DNA of 64,000 nt from Lepraria neglecta (GCA_033220425.1 CM065649.1:2232001-2296000), one strand, 5' to 3'. Positions 1-12,096 are shown, counted from the first letter of the stretch. Numbers and translations are program-made. Notes: generated by a model from the letters alone, not told the origin.

Positions 1-127
1 AAGGGATTCAAGACCCCACCGATGTGTACTTCCAACGCGCCTTGAGCGCACCTCTGATCTTCTGCTTTATATTTTCTATTTTTCGCCGTTGTGTATATAT
101 ATTCAGGGTCAGCTGACTTTCCCACAG

Positions 128-909
128 CTATGGCCCCTCTCAAGCAGACGTTGCCTGTTACAAGCAATTGAAGTCCGCGCCTGAAGCGGCCAAGTTCCCC
201 CATGCCTACCGCTGGTACAAGCATATGTCCTCCTATACATCCGAGTTCTCTCTCCTCCCTGGGGATCCCTCGAAAACATACACCACCTATGGCCCAGAGC
301 AGAGCGAGTTGACGGTAAGGCTTTCGACTCTGTCCGAGAGTCATAGAGACTGACGGTCCACCTAGGTCAACCCTAAAGACGCTCCCAATGCTGCCCCTGC
401 TGAGGAAGAGGACGAGGATGATCTCTTCGGAAGCGACGACGAGTCCGAAGACGAGGAGGCCAAGAAAGTGAAGGAGGCAAATCTAGCGGCGTACAAGAAG
501 AAGAAGGAAGGAAAGGTCAAGCCGGCGGCGAAGAGTATTGTCACACTGGATGTCAAACCGTGGGGTACGTTCAACAAACAAAATGGAGGGTTGGACTCTG
601 GACTAACCTGTCTGGCAACGCAGACGATGAGACCGACATGAAAGAGCTTGAAAAGAATATGCGCGCTATCGAGATGGATGGCCTCACATGGGGAGCTTCC
701 AAGCTTGTCGCTGTGGGATACGGCATCAGCAAGCTGCAGGTCAACTTGGTCGTTGAGGATGAGAAGGTCTCGATTGATGATTTACAAGGGCAAATCGAAG
801 GGGATGAGGACCATGTGCAGTCCACTGATGTGGTGAGCAGTTCTGCTCTTATTACCTAAGTACTATGCTAACCGATTTCTTTCAACAGGCTGCTATGCAA
901 AAGCTCTAG
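128..909 (+). CDS. Translation elongation factor 1-beta (eEF1B alpha subunit), 5'-partial
   Basis: This is the guanine-nucleotide exchange subunit that reloads eEF1A with GTP in the cytosol during translation elongation. Visible exons are 128-314, 366-564, 624-832 and 889-909. All junctions are GT-AG and keep frame, giving about 205 residues. The first visible exon encodes the end of the GST-like N-terminal domain ([20 protein letters not shown]). The second carries the acidic stretch ([20 protein letters not shown]) with a following Lys-rich segment. The third and fourth hold the exchange domain, which ends in the family's typical short tail (AAMQKL) before the stop. Bases 1-127 appear to be intron, ending in a CAG acceptor at 125-127. 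The start codon and first exon therefore lie outside the window. Identity is secure; only the 5' end is missing. Confidence 0.93.
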
Positions 910-1857
910 ATCCATTCTGCATCTTTCTAGCAGAGAGAACGGCATTTGAGCGCTTCTACCGGTCCTGAGATGTCCCAAGATAGCTTATAATGCATGTGTC
1001 GGTTGCCACCCAATGATGATGATGTGGATAGCATAAGCATAGACAAATCAGAAATTATAAAATAGATTAGTGCTGTCCCCTTTTCATCGAATTTATAAAC
1101 ATGGTATACGTAGTGTACGGATCTCGCCTCTTGTGACTATGCGCCCGACCCCAACGGGGCCGAGAAGATGCAGTAGGTACAGCCGACATGATGATGCAAG
1201 ATGTAAGCTGACATATTGCCACGTGCGTACTTAAACTGCCACGGACCCGTATTCTGTGTCATGTCTCGCTTTTGACGAAGTTTCATTGTGAATACTTGGA
1301 TGGAGGTATGTTGTGACTTGTAAGTCGATGGTACGCTGCAGTGACCTGGAATTGACCAGCACTCCTCAGGGTTGTGACGGGCATTCTGGAGTAAAGCCAA
1401 GGTCGTGCCATCTCTCCCCGACCTCGTAAATAAGAGGGGGCGAAAGCCGTGCCCAATATCTTGTATCAATCAGGCAGCGGAGTTGCTGGCGAAGACGTCT
1501 TGAGCTTGGACTTGACCTCGTACCGGCTCTCCCAGTCCGTTTCGGATCTTGACCGTCAAACCATGCCGTCTGCAATAATTTGTTGCTCGGATGTTACAGC
1601 CCTTAGTGCGGTACTCTTGAACGCGGGTGGAACACGTAGAGACTGCATGTAGGAGTGAAAATGAGCGGCTTGGTGGATGGCTCTTTTCCAGTCGAACGAG
1701 TAAGGGTATGCGTGGTGTGTCGGTTTTGAAATGGGAAGTCCTGAGAAAGCAGAAGTCCGCAGATTGGAATTCTGGCATAATGTTAGCTGTCTCAACAGCT
1801 ACGGCGGTGTCACTCGCCATCATTGTGACGACTGGGTCCGAGCGCTGCCTCGAGGGA

Positions 1858-1913
1858 GTCTGCATTCGAGCAGCGCCTTGACGAGGTCTGCATTCGAGCA
1901 CTGCCTTGACGAG
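1858..1913. repeat. 28-bp tandem duplication
   Basis: Two abutting 28-bp units lie at 1858-1885 and 1886-1913. Both begin GTCTGCATTCGAGCA and end TGACGAG, and they differ at two positions. A shorter related stretch (CGAGCGCTGCCT) lies just upstream, near 1839. The repeat is in the gene-poor interval and does not overlap a supported gene. Confidence 0.85.
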
Positions 1914-4900
1914 GATACCTTTTGGTAGGCTGATCATAAGTGAGAGCGTATGAAGAATAGAGATCCTCAAGTCGACTCAGTGTTGGGATTTAGGTCTGCC
2001 TGGAGCGCATTGAGCGCTCAGCTTCATGGCACTGCTAAAAAGCCTTCGACACAGCCGGCCGGCCGAAAGCATTCCCAGCGAACAGCTGCAAAACTGCCGT
2101 CAGTGGGGGCCAAGTTCCTTGAGGGTGAAAAATTGTTGGGTTGGGGATTCCCAGCAAGCTCGGTAGGATTGTTTTTGTTGATAGTCTTGCAGCCCCTTAG
2201 CTATGGGAGATGAAAGGGGAATTGAGAGTCTTCCTAAAGAGGCGTCACGGATTCCCAATCATCCACACCAATATTTCAAACCCATACTAAATGTAGAAAA
2301 CCCCGTGTGAATTCCCAATCTTCGGACATAAGTAGTTTCGGCATCTTGCACCGGCTTTTATGGGCACTGGTAGATGACGAATGCATGGAGAGATTGAGCA
2401 ATCACATTATAGGCAGACTGTCACAATCACGACGCCATCAATTGAGACTTGCATCGATAGGTCGGTCTCTATTTGGAAAGACATATATCAGCTTTTTGCT
2501 GTGCCTCTGTCACGCGATGTTTCAAGCAAGGGTAACCCTGTAAGCGAAGATCGGTCAGCATTCAATCCTTTCCCGGGTCGTGCTGTAGCTGAAGATGATG
2601 AGGTGATATTCATATTTCCACGTGGAATTGGTGGGCCTTCTTGTGGCACTGTATGGAATGATCGCTTGGCATTGTTTCAAAAGGGGATTCGACCTAAGCG
2701 ATCCGGACCCGAGCTTTGGCGTTGGCATGGCATGTGTCAACTTTCAGACGAAAATCATGGTTTCGAAAGCGTTTCATGACGCCATTCGACAAGCAATGGT
2801 TTCAAGCTTCACCAACTTCTGGGGGAAAGTGGAAGCCTTGATGATCTGCCACATGCGACCTGCACGCCCTGCATTACCGAGGCAAGATCGTCAGGGACAC
2901 CAAATGGAGAGGTTGGCTCTCTTTTGAGTGCCAACGCATCCCAAATTGGTAACCTACTTGCAGAAAATGCAAACGCGTTACCTTGACTCCTTCTGGCCTC
3001 GTAATTTTACGCAGATAGCAGTGATGAAACTCAATGGCCAATGGAGGAGGCCCAGCTGTCTGTTTCATTTTACCCGTGGACATAGGCCAGAAGTTGGTGG
3101 AGGATGGAAGGATTCTTGCTATGCTCCAAAACCAATGTAGACTAAGAGCTCGCCAATTCAGGATCTAAAGCCAACGCATCGGATTCATTGAGGCTTGGTA
3201 CTAGTCGAGACGAAAACATGGATGTAGTGTTAGTAGCTGTGACGAATGTTGCAATCTCGCAAACAGAACGGCGACTCCGAAAACTATACGAATTGGCTGT
3301 CTTTTGTGGAACGCTCAAAGACAGGCCATGAATGTTAAATGTTCTACCATAAGCTTGTCTTAGATCAGCAATGCTACGCAGCGGTGGGGAAAGGGGGCAA
3401 GTAAAGCTAGCGATGTCTACACAAGCATCTCCAAAGAGCCTTTCGATAGATCTGCTTTGGAGCTATCCTGGGTCGTTGAGTATAGGCGGCTGCCGAGGTG
3501 AAGACAAAAAGTGTATGTATTCAGCTCCGTGAAGCTTGGCAGTATGTGTGGAAGCGATTTCGCGGAATGAGCTTGAAAGAGGATAGGCGGTGGGAAAGGT
3601 AAATTGTGGGGCTGGCCTTACCAGGCTGCTGTACTTGAACGAAACATCGTAAAACGGAGTACTTAGTACATTTCGCTTGCCTTTAATAGTCCCTTATAAA
3701 TTCACACCAAACTAAGCGAGAATTTTTTGATCCAATCAGGCGGGAAGGAACCTGATCTCCTTCGAAGCCACGCCGTGAGCCTAACTCGGCCTGGACCTTG
3801 AAACACGCACGAGCGATGGCTGTGATTGGAAAATGCTGCCTCCTGACCCTCGTATCAGCACTGGAACAGGCGTCGAATCTTCTATCGTCCGCGTCATCTC
3901 CGCCGTCCGCCGGGAATGCATGGGGTTTAGTATCATCCGTGGTCATGGTGGCTGTTAGTGCGGTGAGGAAACAGCCTTGACAGTCATACCTGTTGAAGGA
4001 AACTTGAAGATTACGATGCACACTGCGTCGGTCGGTGTGGGGATAGACCCTCAGCCGCACCAGAAGCTCATATGCGCTAGGGCCTTATGCAGACGAGTGG
4101 GAGTAACGAGGATTGTATTGGAATTAGGAAACTCTTTGCTGCCACCGCCTTTTCGCTGATAAAGCACACCGTTTGAGTCACTCTTCGCGGGTCTTTATGC
4201 ACTCGCGAGAATGCAAACACTCTCGTAAATCACGGGGTCTACGGGAGGCGAGTCGATGCCAAAGTACGGCTGCTCCGATGGTGATGGCGGTGATGAACAG
4301 TAGTTCGTTCGTATGCACTTGGGATGGTCAGGGTAGCCTACTGTACCTCTGACCAATGTCGGTACCCTACAGGCTACGGTCCATCTGAAGCTACGGATTG
4401 AGATCCCTGGTCCCATGACAACGGTAAACTTTTCAACAGTGTTCTGACCGCCAGTTCAGGCGGCCCATGATCCTATGGCGCACAGCACAGCCCACCTTCA
4501 TCTCTGTGCGCATGGGTAGGTATAGGATTCGGCAGGATTGTGACGACGTCCAGCGATAGTGATCGTGATTAGATATGCCATTAATAGATATGCTTCAGGC
4601 GAACCGTCAATGTTGGTTAAGTCCAAGAAAAGACCTGTATATAGTTTAGCCTAGCTTAATATTTACCAAAAATGAGCTGGTAGCCGCGCCTGTTGGTGCA
4701 GCCCTACAGATTTTCTATTGTTAATCCGCACTAAATGTGCGTGAAATGTGACTAAGTCCGCAATCCGCAGTCAGGCCCGAGGTCTCGTGGAAATGCAAAA
4801 GTTAATTGACTCGTGCAGGCGTATGCAGGCTTCTTGTCATTGGTGCTTGATGATGTGCAGGAAGGCACCTTTTTACAGCCCGTCTGCTTGGACTTTGAAG

Positions 4901-5246
4901 TTCCGCACCACATGGCGCGTTGTAACCTCAGAGCACTACACGCTACTACTCCAGCCAGGCAACGCACCAAAATTGGAACCCCAGGCCTCTATTTGCTGCT
5001 CGCCTACAGGACCATGGGAAAGCAGGCCCCTGTTATTTCGGGGCAGCGGTCTCGTCTCGGACCCCATATTTGTACTCGAATCTTAGCGAAGAAGGCTGCA
5101 GGTGATGATTAATACTCGGTCGACATTGGTGCCACTCCAATACCCTGCATCTGCATTCTCGGTTCATTCCATGTAACCATGTGGGAACAGGGATCAGGCT
5201 TTTGCGAGGGGCCCAGCTCCTGCATAGCTTAAGGTGTACGAATTGT

Positions 5247-5252
5247 TATAAA
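5247..5252 (+). promoter_or_regulatory. TATA box upstream of the bZIP gene
   Basis: A TATAAA hexamer lies about 170 bp before the chosen ATG of the bZIP gene. It is followed by a strongly pyrimidine-rich leader (5285-5420), a common fungal core-promoter arrangement. Use as the core promoter is inferred from position only. Confidence 0.45.
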
Positions 5253-5424
5253 CACGGGACCATAGTTCCTCCGCCGCAATATATTAAGACTCTCCTTCCT
5301 GCCCTCAATTCCCTCCCCTACACACCATCTCGGATACATCCGGTACTTCCTGCATCCAACATCCTTCCCAAGTAGTCATTGCTTGCCTTCCTATACTCTC
5401 ACCTCTTCTTCTTCAGCCTTTCTC

Positions 5425-6254
5425 ATGGGAAACATGCAGCGTCACAACACTTACTCGATTCCCTACGGGGGACCGACATCTCCAAAGTACTCTTCATCGC
5501 ATAGCACTAGCAGCGCTTTCAGCGCCAGTGCCAATCCCAATGAAGACTGGACAAAGATATCAGACCTCGCTGAAAGGCGAAGAATACAAAACAGGATTGC
5601 TCAACGCAACTATCGTAAGCTTCCGACTTTGCTTGACTTCGAGATATCTAGGGAGCACCTGCTGACCAATATCTAGGCAAGAAGATAAAGAGACGTCTCG
5701 AAGATCTCGAGCGAAGAGCAGGTTCATCATCAGCATCTCCAGAGCAATCACACGCGGAGCTGGCCCCCATGGTCCAATGCAAGCAATCCCACCAAAGGAA
5801 CGAGGATGGAATCAAAAGGCAGAGGTCAAAGCAGGACTCTGCTGCACGACGACGCAGATCACCCGAGCCATCTTATTCTCCAATAAAATACGAACGATCG
5901 GATCCCTCCTATGGCAGAGATTTCTCCGTCTCCCCTCCACCCTCATACAGCTACCCTTATTCATTACCTGAGCCTGTCGCCCATGCGCCATATCCACAAC
6001 ACGCACCATTCAATACTCTTCCTGCTCCTTATCCCAGTTACTCCGGACAGTCGCAATATCTCCCAACCACTCTGCCTAGCATGTCACAATACGATCTCGG
6101 GCCATCGAAGAATAACGGGTATCTCGACGATGAAATGCTTGGCCAGTATGACACCAGTTATGCATCATTTGGTAGCATGGATCTGCCAATGCAGCAGTCC
6201 TATCCGGACTCCAATGCTCATGTAAATCACCCTGAGTACCAATTTCAATTTTAA
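5425..6254 (+). CDS. bZIP transcription factor (fungal AP-1-like, short zipper)
   Basis: Predicted sequence-specific DNA-binding regulator of 255 residues. Exons are 5425-5614 and 5677-6254. The intron splits an Arg codon inside the basic region, so the joined motif reads RRRIQNRIAQRNYRKKIKRR. This has the Asn, Ala and Arg contacts of the fungal Yap-type basic region (NxxAQxxYR). The zipper is very short: only one or two Leu heptads (RLEDLERRA) precede a Ser-rich break. The rest is low-complexity, with an Arg/Ser patch and a Pro/Tyr/Ser-rich C-terminal half typical of an activation region. I chose the ATG at 5425 (MGNMQRHN); 5434 is an in-frame alternative. An upstream open frame from 5383 has no ATG. 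The target genes cannot be read from sequence. Confidence 0.85.
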
Positions 6255-7099
6255 TGACTCTTCAACCCTCCGATGTCTTTCTTTATTTCCGTTGAAAGAG
6301 AGTCGATTTCACGACTTCTGTCGGTCTTTTCTGGTCAACGATTCATGAGCTTATGACTGACGGCATATCTGCCAGACACCGCCATTATCGCATTCACACT
6401 CATTCGAGTATTCAAGGGGTGGTTCGCCATCGATTGGCTTCCCTGGAACACCGGCTTCAATACCAGATTCACCCCGCTTGGTCATTCGATAGGGACGGCG
6501 TCTAAAATTTGCAGCGAAGGAGGAGCATCGGCGTATAGGATTGCTGGAGTGTTGGGGTCATGGTCTAGGGTGGTCCCTAGCCTCAGAAAATTCTGTATTC
6601 AAGATTAACGAGCTGATGACCACTGTTTCCAATATTCCATGTCTAATAGCTCATCAAAGATGGAGATCTTCACCCAAGAATACATGCCTCAGGCAGAAAC
6701 CTTTTCTTCCTCCATTCTTGTCCAGTCAAACATTGCTCGAGTGTTGGGGATTCGTCAACAGACTAGCTTGCTCCTTGGTGCGTTATTTCGTCTGTTGTAT
6801 CGCCGCGTAGGCATCCGGCTCAGCTCCGCGTTACATTCCATTCTTGGTAATAGGATTGGAGGCCTGAAGACGGTTCCTCAAAGAGGAGTATACGAGGGGA
6901 CCAATAGTCGCCGTAATTGAAGTAATTTCGGCCTAGCTCGCTAAGCCTCAAAGAGCGGAGCAGCCTGGTGAAACATCGGGGAGTCGGAGGCTCGGAGAGC
7001 GCTAGACGATCTGCACTAATCATTTTAGATTTAGCCCTGATCTGTCAGATTTGTCGAAAATCTTCAAGTCAGAACAAAGGCCCCACGCTAAGCTCGATA
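6255..7099. other. Intergenic, bZIP to NOP4 (845 bp)
   Basis: This holds the 3' flank of the bZIP gene and the 5' flank of NOP4. Open frames of about 90 codons (6541-6810, 6639-6920) overlap each other in different frames and show no motif. I see no RNA gene or repeat. Confidence 0.6.
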
Positions 7100-9379
7100 A
7101 TGTCTCGACTCAAGAGACAACGACTTACCACTGATGGCCGTGATAAAGTCACTGCCAGTGGTGACGACGCTGTCGAATTTAACGTGGAGAAAGTACCGGA
7201 AAAGGCTGATGGTCAGCAGCCAAAACAGCAACAGCGCTCATTGTTCGTGCGTGCGCTGCCCGCAACTGCAACGACAGAAAGTTTAACAAACCTCTTCTCC
7301 CAATCTTACCCGATCAAGCATGCTACAGTTGTCGTTGATCCAACCACCAAGAAATCCAAGGGCTACGGATTCGTGACTTTTGCAGACGTCGAGGATGCTC
7401 AGACCGCAAAAGAAACCTTCAATGGATCTTTATTCGAGGGCCAGAAAATCAAGGTCAAATCTGCAGAGCCTCGACAACGTCAAGCAAACGAGGACGGATC
7501 TACCATTACACCCAAGAAGAGCATCGGGCAGCAAAAGCCAGATTTCCAGCCACCACCAAAGCTGATTGTACGAAATCTACCATGGACAATCAAAGACTCG
7601 GACGATTTGGCGGCTTTGTTTAGAAGCTACGGCAAAGTGAAGCATGCCACTATACCCAAGAAAAAGCCTGGTCTGTCGGTCGGATTTGGATTCGTCGTGT
7701 TACGAGGGAGGAAGAATGCGGAAAGGGCTCTAGCGGGCGTCAATGGGAAAGAGATCGAAGGGCGGACTCTGGCTGTGGATTGGGCTGTGGAGAAGGAAGT
7801 TTGGGAGACCTTGCAAAATGGCAATCAAGAGGCCCAAGACCAAGGCCCAAAACCAAGCGGTTCTACAGATGATCAAGGCGATGAAAGCGTCAAATCGGAG
7901 GAGGATGATGATGTCCTTATCGATGCTGTACCTCAAAGCGATGTCGAGCAGGAGGACGTCTTGGACAGTGAGATCAGTGAGGACGATGACAAAGACAAAG
8001 ACATGATTGACGAAGAGGGCCTCAATGGGAACTCAGCACCTCAAACGACCGAGAGTAACTCATCAACCTTGTTCATTCGAAATCTTCCATTTACTGTCGA
8101 TGATGGAATATTACAACAACATTTTGCCTCATTTGGACCTGTACGGTATGCAAGGGTTGTCCTCGATCACGCGACCGAACGTTCGAAGGGCACTGGATTC
8201 GTTTGTTTCTACAATCTGGAAGATGCGGACGCTTGTCTTCGAGAAGCTCCTCGAATACAGCCCGTGGTCGGCCAGACCAGCACAGCAACCAAGGGACCAA
8301 ATACTTCTTCCAACAAGCAATCTTTGCTCGAAGATACGAGTGTTGACCTGTCTGGACGTTATACCCTTGAAGGACGAGTCCTCCATGTGACACGTGCCGT
8401 CGACCGGAAAGAAGCTACACGTCTCACGTTCACCGGCAATACTCTACGTGATGCACGGGACAAAGATCGCCGAAGGCTCTACCTGCTCTCAGAAGGCACT
8501 GTACCTTCCGGTACTCCTCTGTACGATCAGCTCTCAGCATCTGAGATCAAGATGCGAGAGGACAGCGCAAAACAGCGGCAATTACTAATTCGAACCAATC
8601 CAACGCTCCATCTTAGCTTGACACGTCTCTCAGTCCGCAACCTGCCACGCAGCATTACCTCCAAAGACCTCAAAGCGCTCGCTCGAGAGGCTGCTGTTGG
8701 CTTCGCGAAAGACGTCAAAGCCAGTACGCGAAGGCAATTGTCAAAGGAAGAGCTTTCCCGAGGTGGGGAAGAGATGAAAGAGGCGGAGCAGGCTCGCAAG
8801 GCGAAAGGCAAGGGTATTGTAAAACAAGCGAAGGTCGTTTTTGAGGGTCGAGAAGGTGGAAAGGTTGCAGAAGATAGCGGTGCCGGTCGAAGTAGGGGGT
8901 ATGGCTTCATCGAGTATTCCTCTCACCGGTGGGCTTTGATGGGCCTTCGGTGGTTGAATGGGCATGCAGTGGGGCTTTCTCAGGGCACTCCGGCGGCGAA
9001 AGGTCCAGCGCCAGCAGCGGCTGAGAGGAAGAAGAGGCTCATCGTCGAATTTGCTATCGAAAACGCTCAGGTCGTTGGAAGACGCCACGAAAGGGAAGCC
9101 AAAGCTAGGGAGAGGTCGAAACTCGTATCAGAGAAACGCGAGAAGGGCGAGCTTCCAGCAACGGCGTCAAAGACGTTGAGCAAAGACCAATTGATGGCGA
9201 AGACAAGGAAAGGAATGAAGGGAAAACGAGGGTCCAACCAGGCTGGTTCCGAGCAAAACAATGCAGTCTCAACCAGTGCAGTCGCGACAGAGTCAGACAA
9301 GAGTGCGAAGCGACAACAGATTATAGGGAGGAAGAGGATGCTGCGAAGATCAAGGAATAAGGCAGCCTCTTCTAGGTAA
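7100..9379 (+). CDS. NOP4: Nucleolar protein Nop4/RBM28-like, four RRMs
   Basis: RNA-binding factor of the nucleolus needed for 60S ribosomal subunit maturation (Nop4/Nop77 in yeast, RBM28 in animals). This is one uninterrupted frame of 759 residues. RRM1 is near residues 47-125 (SLFVRALP; KGYGFVTF) and RRM2 near 154-236 (KLIVRNLPW; GFGFVVL). An acidic linker spans about 270-315. RRM3 is near 322-435 (TLFIRNLPF; GTGFVCF) and carries an insertion. A divergent RRM4 is near 507-655 (RLSVRNLPR; RGYGFIEY), split by a long basic insert. The tail is very Lys/Arg-rich, consistent with nucleolar localisation. The ATG at 7100 (MSRLKRQR) was preferred. The frame is open further upstream but has no other ATG there. 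Four RRMs in this order, with the long gap inside the last, are diagnostic. Confidence 0.93.
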   Translation: MSRLKRQRLTTDGRDKVTASGDDAVEFNVEKVPEKADGQQPKQQQRSLFVRALPATATTESLTNLFSQSYPIKHATVVVDPTTKKSKGYGFVTFADVEDAQTAKETFNGSLFEGQKIKVKSAEPRQRQANEDGSTITPKKSIGQQKPDFQPPPKLIVRNLPWTIKDSDDLAALFRSYGKVKHATIPKKKPGLSVGFGFVVLRGRKNAERALAGVNGKEIEGRTLAVDWAVEKEVWETLQNGNQEAQDQGPKPSGSTDDQGDESVKSEEDDDVLIDAVPQSDVEQEDVLDSEISEDDDKDKDMIDEEGLNGNSAPQTTESNSSTLFIRNLPFTVDDGILQQHFASFGPVRYARVVLDHATERSKGTGFVCFYNLEDADACLREAPRIQPVVGQTSTATKGPNTSSNKQSLLEDTSVDLSGRYTLEGRVLHVTRAVDRKEATRLTFTGNTLRDARDKDRRRLYLLSEGTVPSGTPLYDQLSASEIKMREDSAKQRQLLIRTNPTLHLSLTRLSVRNLPRSITSKDLKALAREAAVGFAKDVKASTRRQLSKEELSRGGEEMKEAEQARKAKGKGIVKQAKVVFEGREGGKVAEDSGAGRSRGYGFIEYSSHRWALMGLRWLNGHAVGLSQGTPAAKGPAPAAAERKKRLIVEFAIENAQVVGRRHEREAKARERSKLVSEKREKGELPATASKTLSKDQLMAKTRKGMKGKRGSNQAGSEQNNAVSTSAVATESDKSAKRQQIIGRKRMLRRSRNKAASSR

Positions 9380-11110
9380 ATAGTGCCGGCAATCTCACGT
9401 CATCCTGGCCCGCCCCATCTAGCAACTACCTTGCTTTGACTTTTTGTAGTGTATGTCCAGTCCTCAGGCCATTGTAACGGCCCACAACAACCAATTCTAG
9501 AGCGTTGTTATTACCAACTACGAAACTTCGCGGGCACTTCTATGATCGACGTCATTATGCACGTCGCCCAAAACGGCAACTCTCTGCATGTTTCCCAGCT
9601 TGCCCAGTGCGTTGTCCTTCTGCAGGGTGCACATTGACATGAGTCCTGATTGATCAAACAACCAGCCGTAACCAGGTACTCATTCTCTAATCTTGATAAC
9701 CTTGGATATTCAATTTTACCTATCCCACTTATGGTAGGTATATCTGCGCACGAATCAATCGAGCACTTATGAAGTACAAATCACTCCATTGCGCTTGCTT
9801 CGCGTTGAGGTGTTTTGTCATCCAGCAGTACGTCAAGGTGGCAATTTCTAGCAGAGCTGGAGGGGCTTGAGGCACGATGGCTAAGAGGGAATATCATAAA
9901 AGCCACATGGACTTTCATCTATCCACTTGTGTTTCTAAGATCAAGTTGTTTGGATTCAAGGCTCGCACTCCAGCTTCTGTATTTCCAAGATTTCCGTTAA
10001 AGCGAAACCTCCCTGCACTGTACCGTCTGAATATTCTACGAAAACCGGCCCAGGTAACGCTACATCGCTGCACTCGAATTCCTATTTGAAGCATAGCCGG
10101 GCTAAGCTACATCACAGCATCAAAGAAGATGCACTATTTCGAGCTCATCACCTATCGATACGGCCATCGGCTCCACCGTCGCTTCGCTTACTGCTACATC
10201 GCCCGCAACGATTCATTACACATCTGCGTCGGGGTCAAGCAAATGAAACGCGAATGGGCACATCCTCGTGATCTCTGCGCCGAATGCGCGCATGACACCA
10301 TCTCCGAGTGTGACGGTGTTGGTGGCGGAATGCTGGCATGATGATCTATTAGGGTCACAACAGTATGCTGCAGCAGAGGTTTGGGGGCTGGGAGGCTTGG
10401 AGGCTCTTCGTATCAGAATGAGGGTGCAATGAGGGGTCGTGCTGCGTTGGCCGTACTTTGCACCAGTATTGTTTGGAATGAGCGGTCAGTCTGGCCCTGA
10501 GGCCAGAATGCTCTCGACTATCCAAGGTCGGAGACATTTTCGGGAATACAATCATCGTACATATCTCAGATTTGAGGGTCAAGCTTCGTTAAGGCAGGAG
10601 CAAGGCCGACAGACAAGCCAAATTCTCCACTCTACTTCCCATTTCGTATTCGAACGTCCATTTCAATTCAGAGCCTAGCCATAATCGGCTTCTCGCACGT
10701 ATGATTCGTCCCAAAGAGCAAAATGATTGAACTGTTCAGCGATAATGCATCTCGCGATCCATTTGAATGACGTCTGTGGACACCTCCGGCGGCTGCTGCA
10801 GGGTCATGTCAATCTCGATCCCGAATTATCAAAGGCAGACACGCACGTGCATAGAAGCATGCAGGCAGCCTTCACGAGGCCGTGATTGGGGAACAAGGGG
10901 GGCGGCACGAGGGTCTCCGGCGCACTGGCATTGCGGAATCAGATATTGGGCTTAGAAGCAACATCCGTGGATAGCCAGAAATCGGGTCCATATGATGCAA
11001 GGCTAAGCCGAGGCACCATTATTTCAGACATGATTGATTGCATAAAATCGTCCATGCGTTAGGCATCTGTCACACCAAAACAAGGCGTTCTAGTTTTAGG
11101 CATCTGGTCT
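9380..11110. other. Intergenic, NOP4 to MAPR gene (1.7 kb)
   Basis: Only frames of about 60-80 codons are present, on both strands, with no recognisable domain or splice-linked chain. I see no tRNA-like box B, repeat array or transposon end. It separates the plus-strand NOP4 gene from the minus-strand cytochrome-b5-like gene, so it holds two 3' flanks. Confidence 0.6.
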
Positions 11111-11704
11111 CTATTGCTGCACCTTCCCCACTATGTTGTACCGCTTGCTAAAGAACGTGAACCAATCCTTCAGCACCCCCTTTTCTTTGTCCGGCAAATC
11201 CTCCCACTCGGGTGTGCAGTCTTGGGGTTTCAGTGACGATTGAGCGAGGGCGCGCGAGGCGTCTTTGCCGGCGAATACTGCATTGAAATCAGGAGGGGTC
11301 AGCTGCCTTGACTTTTCTCTTCTTCGCTAATCGGGCCAATGTTCGGCGGGTGGGTTGCGAAATAATATGACCCGAGTTACGTACTGTGGTAGGGATTATT
11401 GGGCGAGTAGGCGGTGTTGCCGGAGACATCGAAGACTGTGCCCATAATGGCTACGTAGGTTGGGTGCGAGGAGTGGGTGCCTAATGGGAATTGGGGGCAA
11501 ATTAGCAAAGTTCGGCTCCTTGAGGTAATCACTGTATAGAGTAATCTTACCGTCGCATTTTGCAAGGTCTTCCATGGCGATAGGATCCTCTTTGGGCGGA
11601 TTGAGCTTGGGAGGATCTTTGGGCGAGAACTTCTTGGGCTCTTCGATATGCCCGCTTTCGGACATTGTTGCGACGCGCGGAGGTGTTGGCTGTTTCTGAT
11701 CCAT
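11111..11704 (-). CDS. Cytochrome b5-like heme/steroid-binding protein (MAPR/Dap1-like)
   Basis: Small heme-binding protein of the membrane-associated progesterone receptor family. Members such as yeast Dap1 support cytochrome P450 enzymes of sterol synthesis. Exons on the minus strand are 11704-11551, 11480-11385 and 11277-11111. Junctions are in phase, giving 138 residues. The joined product shows the family core in order: YVAIMGTVFDVSGN, then NNPYHIFAGKDASRALA, then a tail with DKEKGVLKDWFTFFSKRYNI. Those are the hallmark cytochrome-b5-fold segments, although the residues before YVAIMG (the usual F-T-x-x-E-L) read KFSPKD and look divergent. There is no N-terminal membrane anchor in this model, unlike many MAPR proteins. 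Another ATG at 11665 (MSESG) is in frame, and an upstream exon cannot be excluded. Confidence 0.87.
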
Positions 11705-12096
11705 CGAGCGATTGGCAGCGTTTCTCGCAGATAGTCCTGGAGGGATTGCGACTGCAGTCAAGGTGTTACAGTTACAGGAAGTGTTTCAGATCGCAAAGGT
11801 TGCCTAATCGATAAGGTAGCCCGAGATATGTTACCAGCCGCCTGGTTCCGGCCTTAGCGAGACCTGAATGTCCCCACCTCGCCTACTTAGAGCCACCCGC
11901 ACCGGCCCTAAGCCTGCCTAAAACCGTCCCTAAAATATTCCATGATACTGGCACCAGAGAGAAAAATGCGGACATTCGGCCTTGGATGCATACCGTGTGA
12001 CTCTACGGTCTATATGTGGAACTTCTCCACCATGGGATCATTAAGATAGACGTAGACTCTCAAAATAGAGGCTCATTGAGTCTTTAGAGGCTTTTA
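11705..12096. other. Intergenic, agmatinase 3' end to MAPR 5' end
   Basis: Both flanking genes are on the minus strand, so this 392-bp stretch holds the promoter of the MAPR gene and the 3' end of the agmatinase gene. I see no clear TATA box or repeat. Confidence 0.55.

Larger units (their letters stand above)
910..5424. other. Gene-poor interval, 4.5 kb, no supported gene
   Basis: I found no recognisable protein domain on either strand between the eEF1B stop and the bZIP start. Open frames here are short. The longest are 166 codons on the minus strand near 1470-1970 and 132 codons on the plus strand near 2381-2779. Neither shows a family motif or a coherent exon chain. The interval contains a small 28-bp tandem duplication at 1858-1913. 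The last 200 bp before the bZIP gene are pyrimidine-rich and hold a TATA box. Confidence 0.6.

Noticed and set aside
1470-1970. 166-codon minus-strand open frame in the gene-poor block
   Set aside because: No motif, no splice-linked continuation, starts without clear promoter context.
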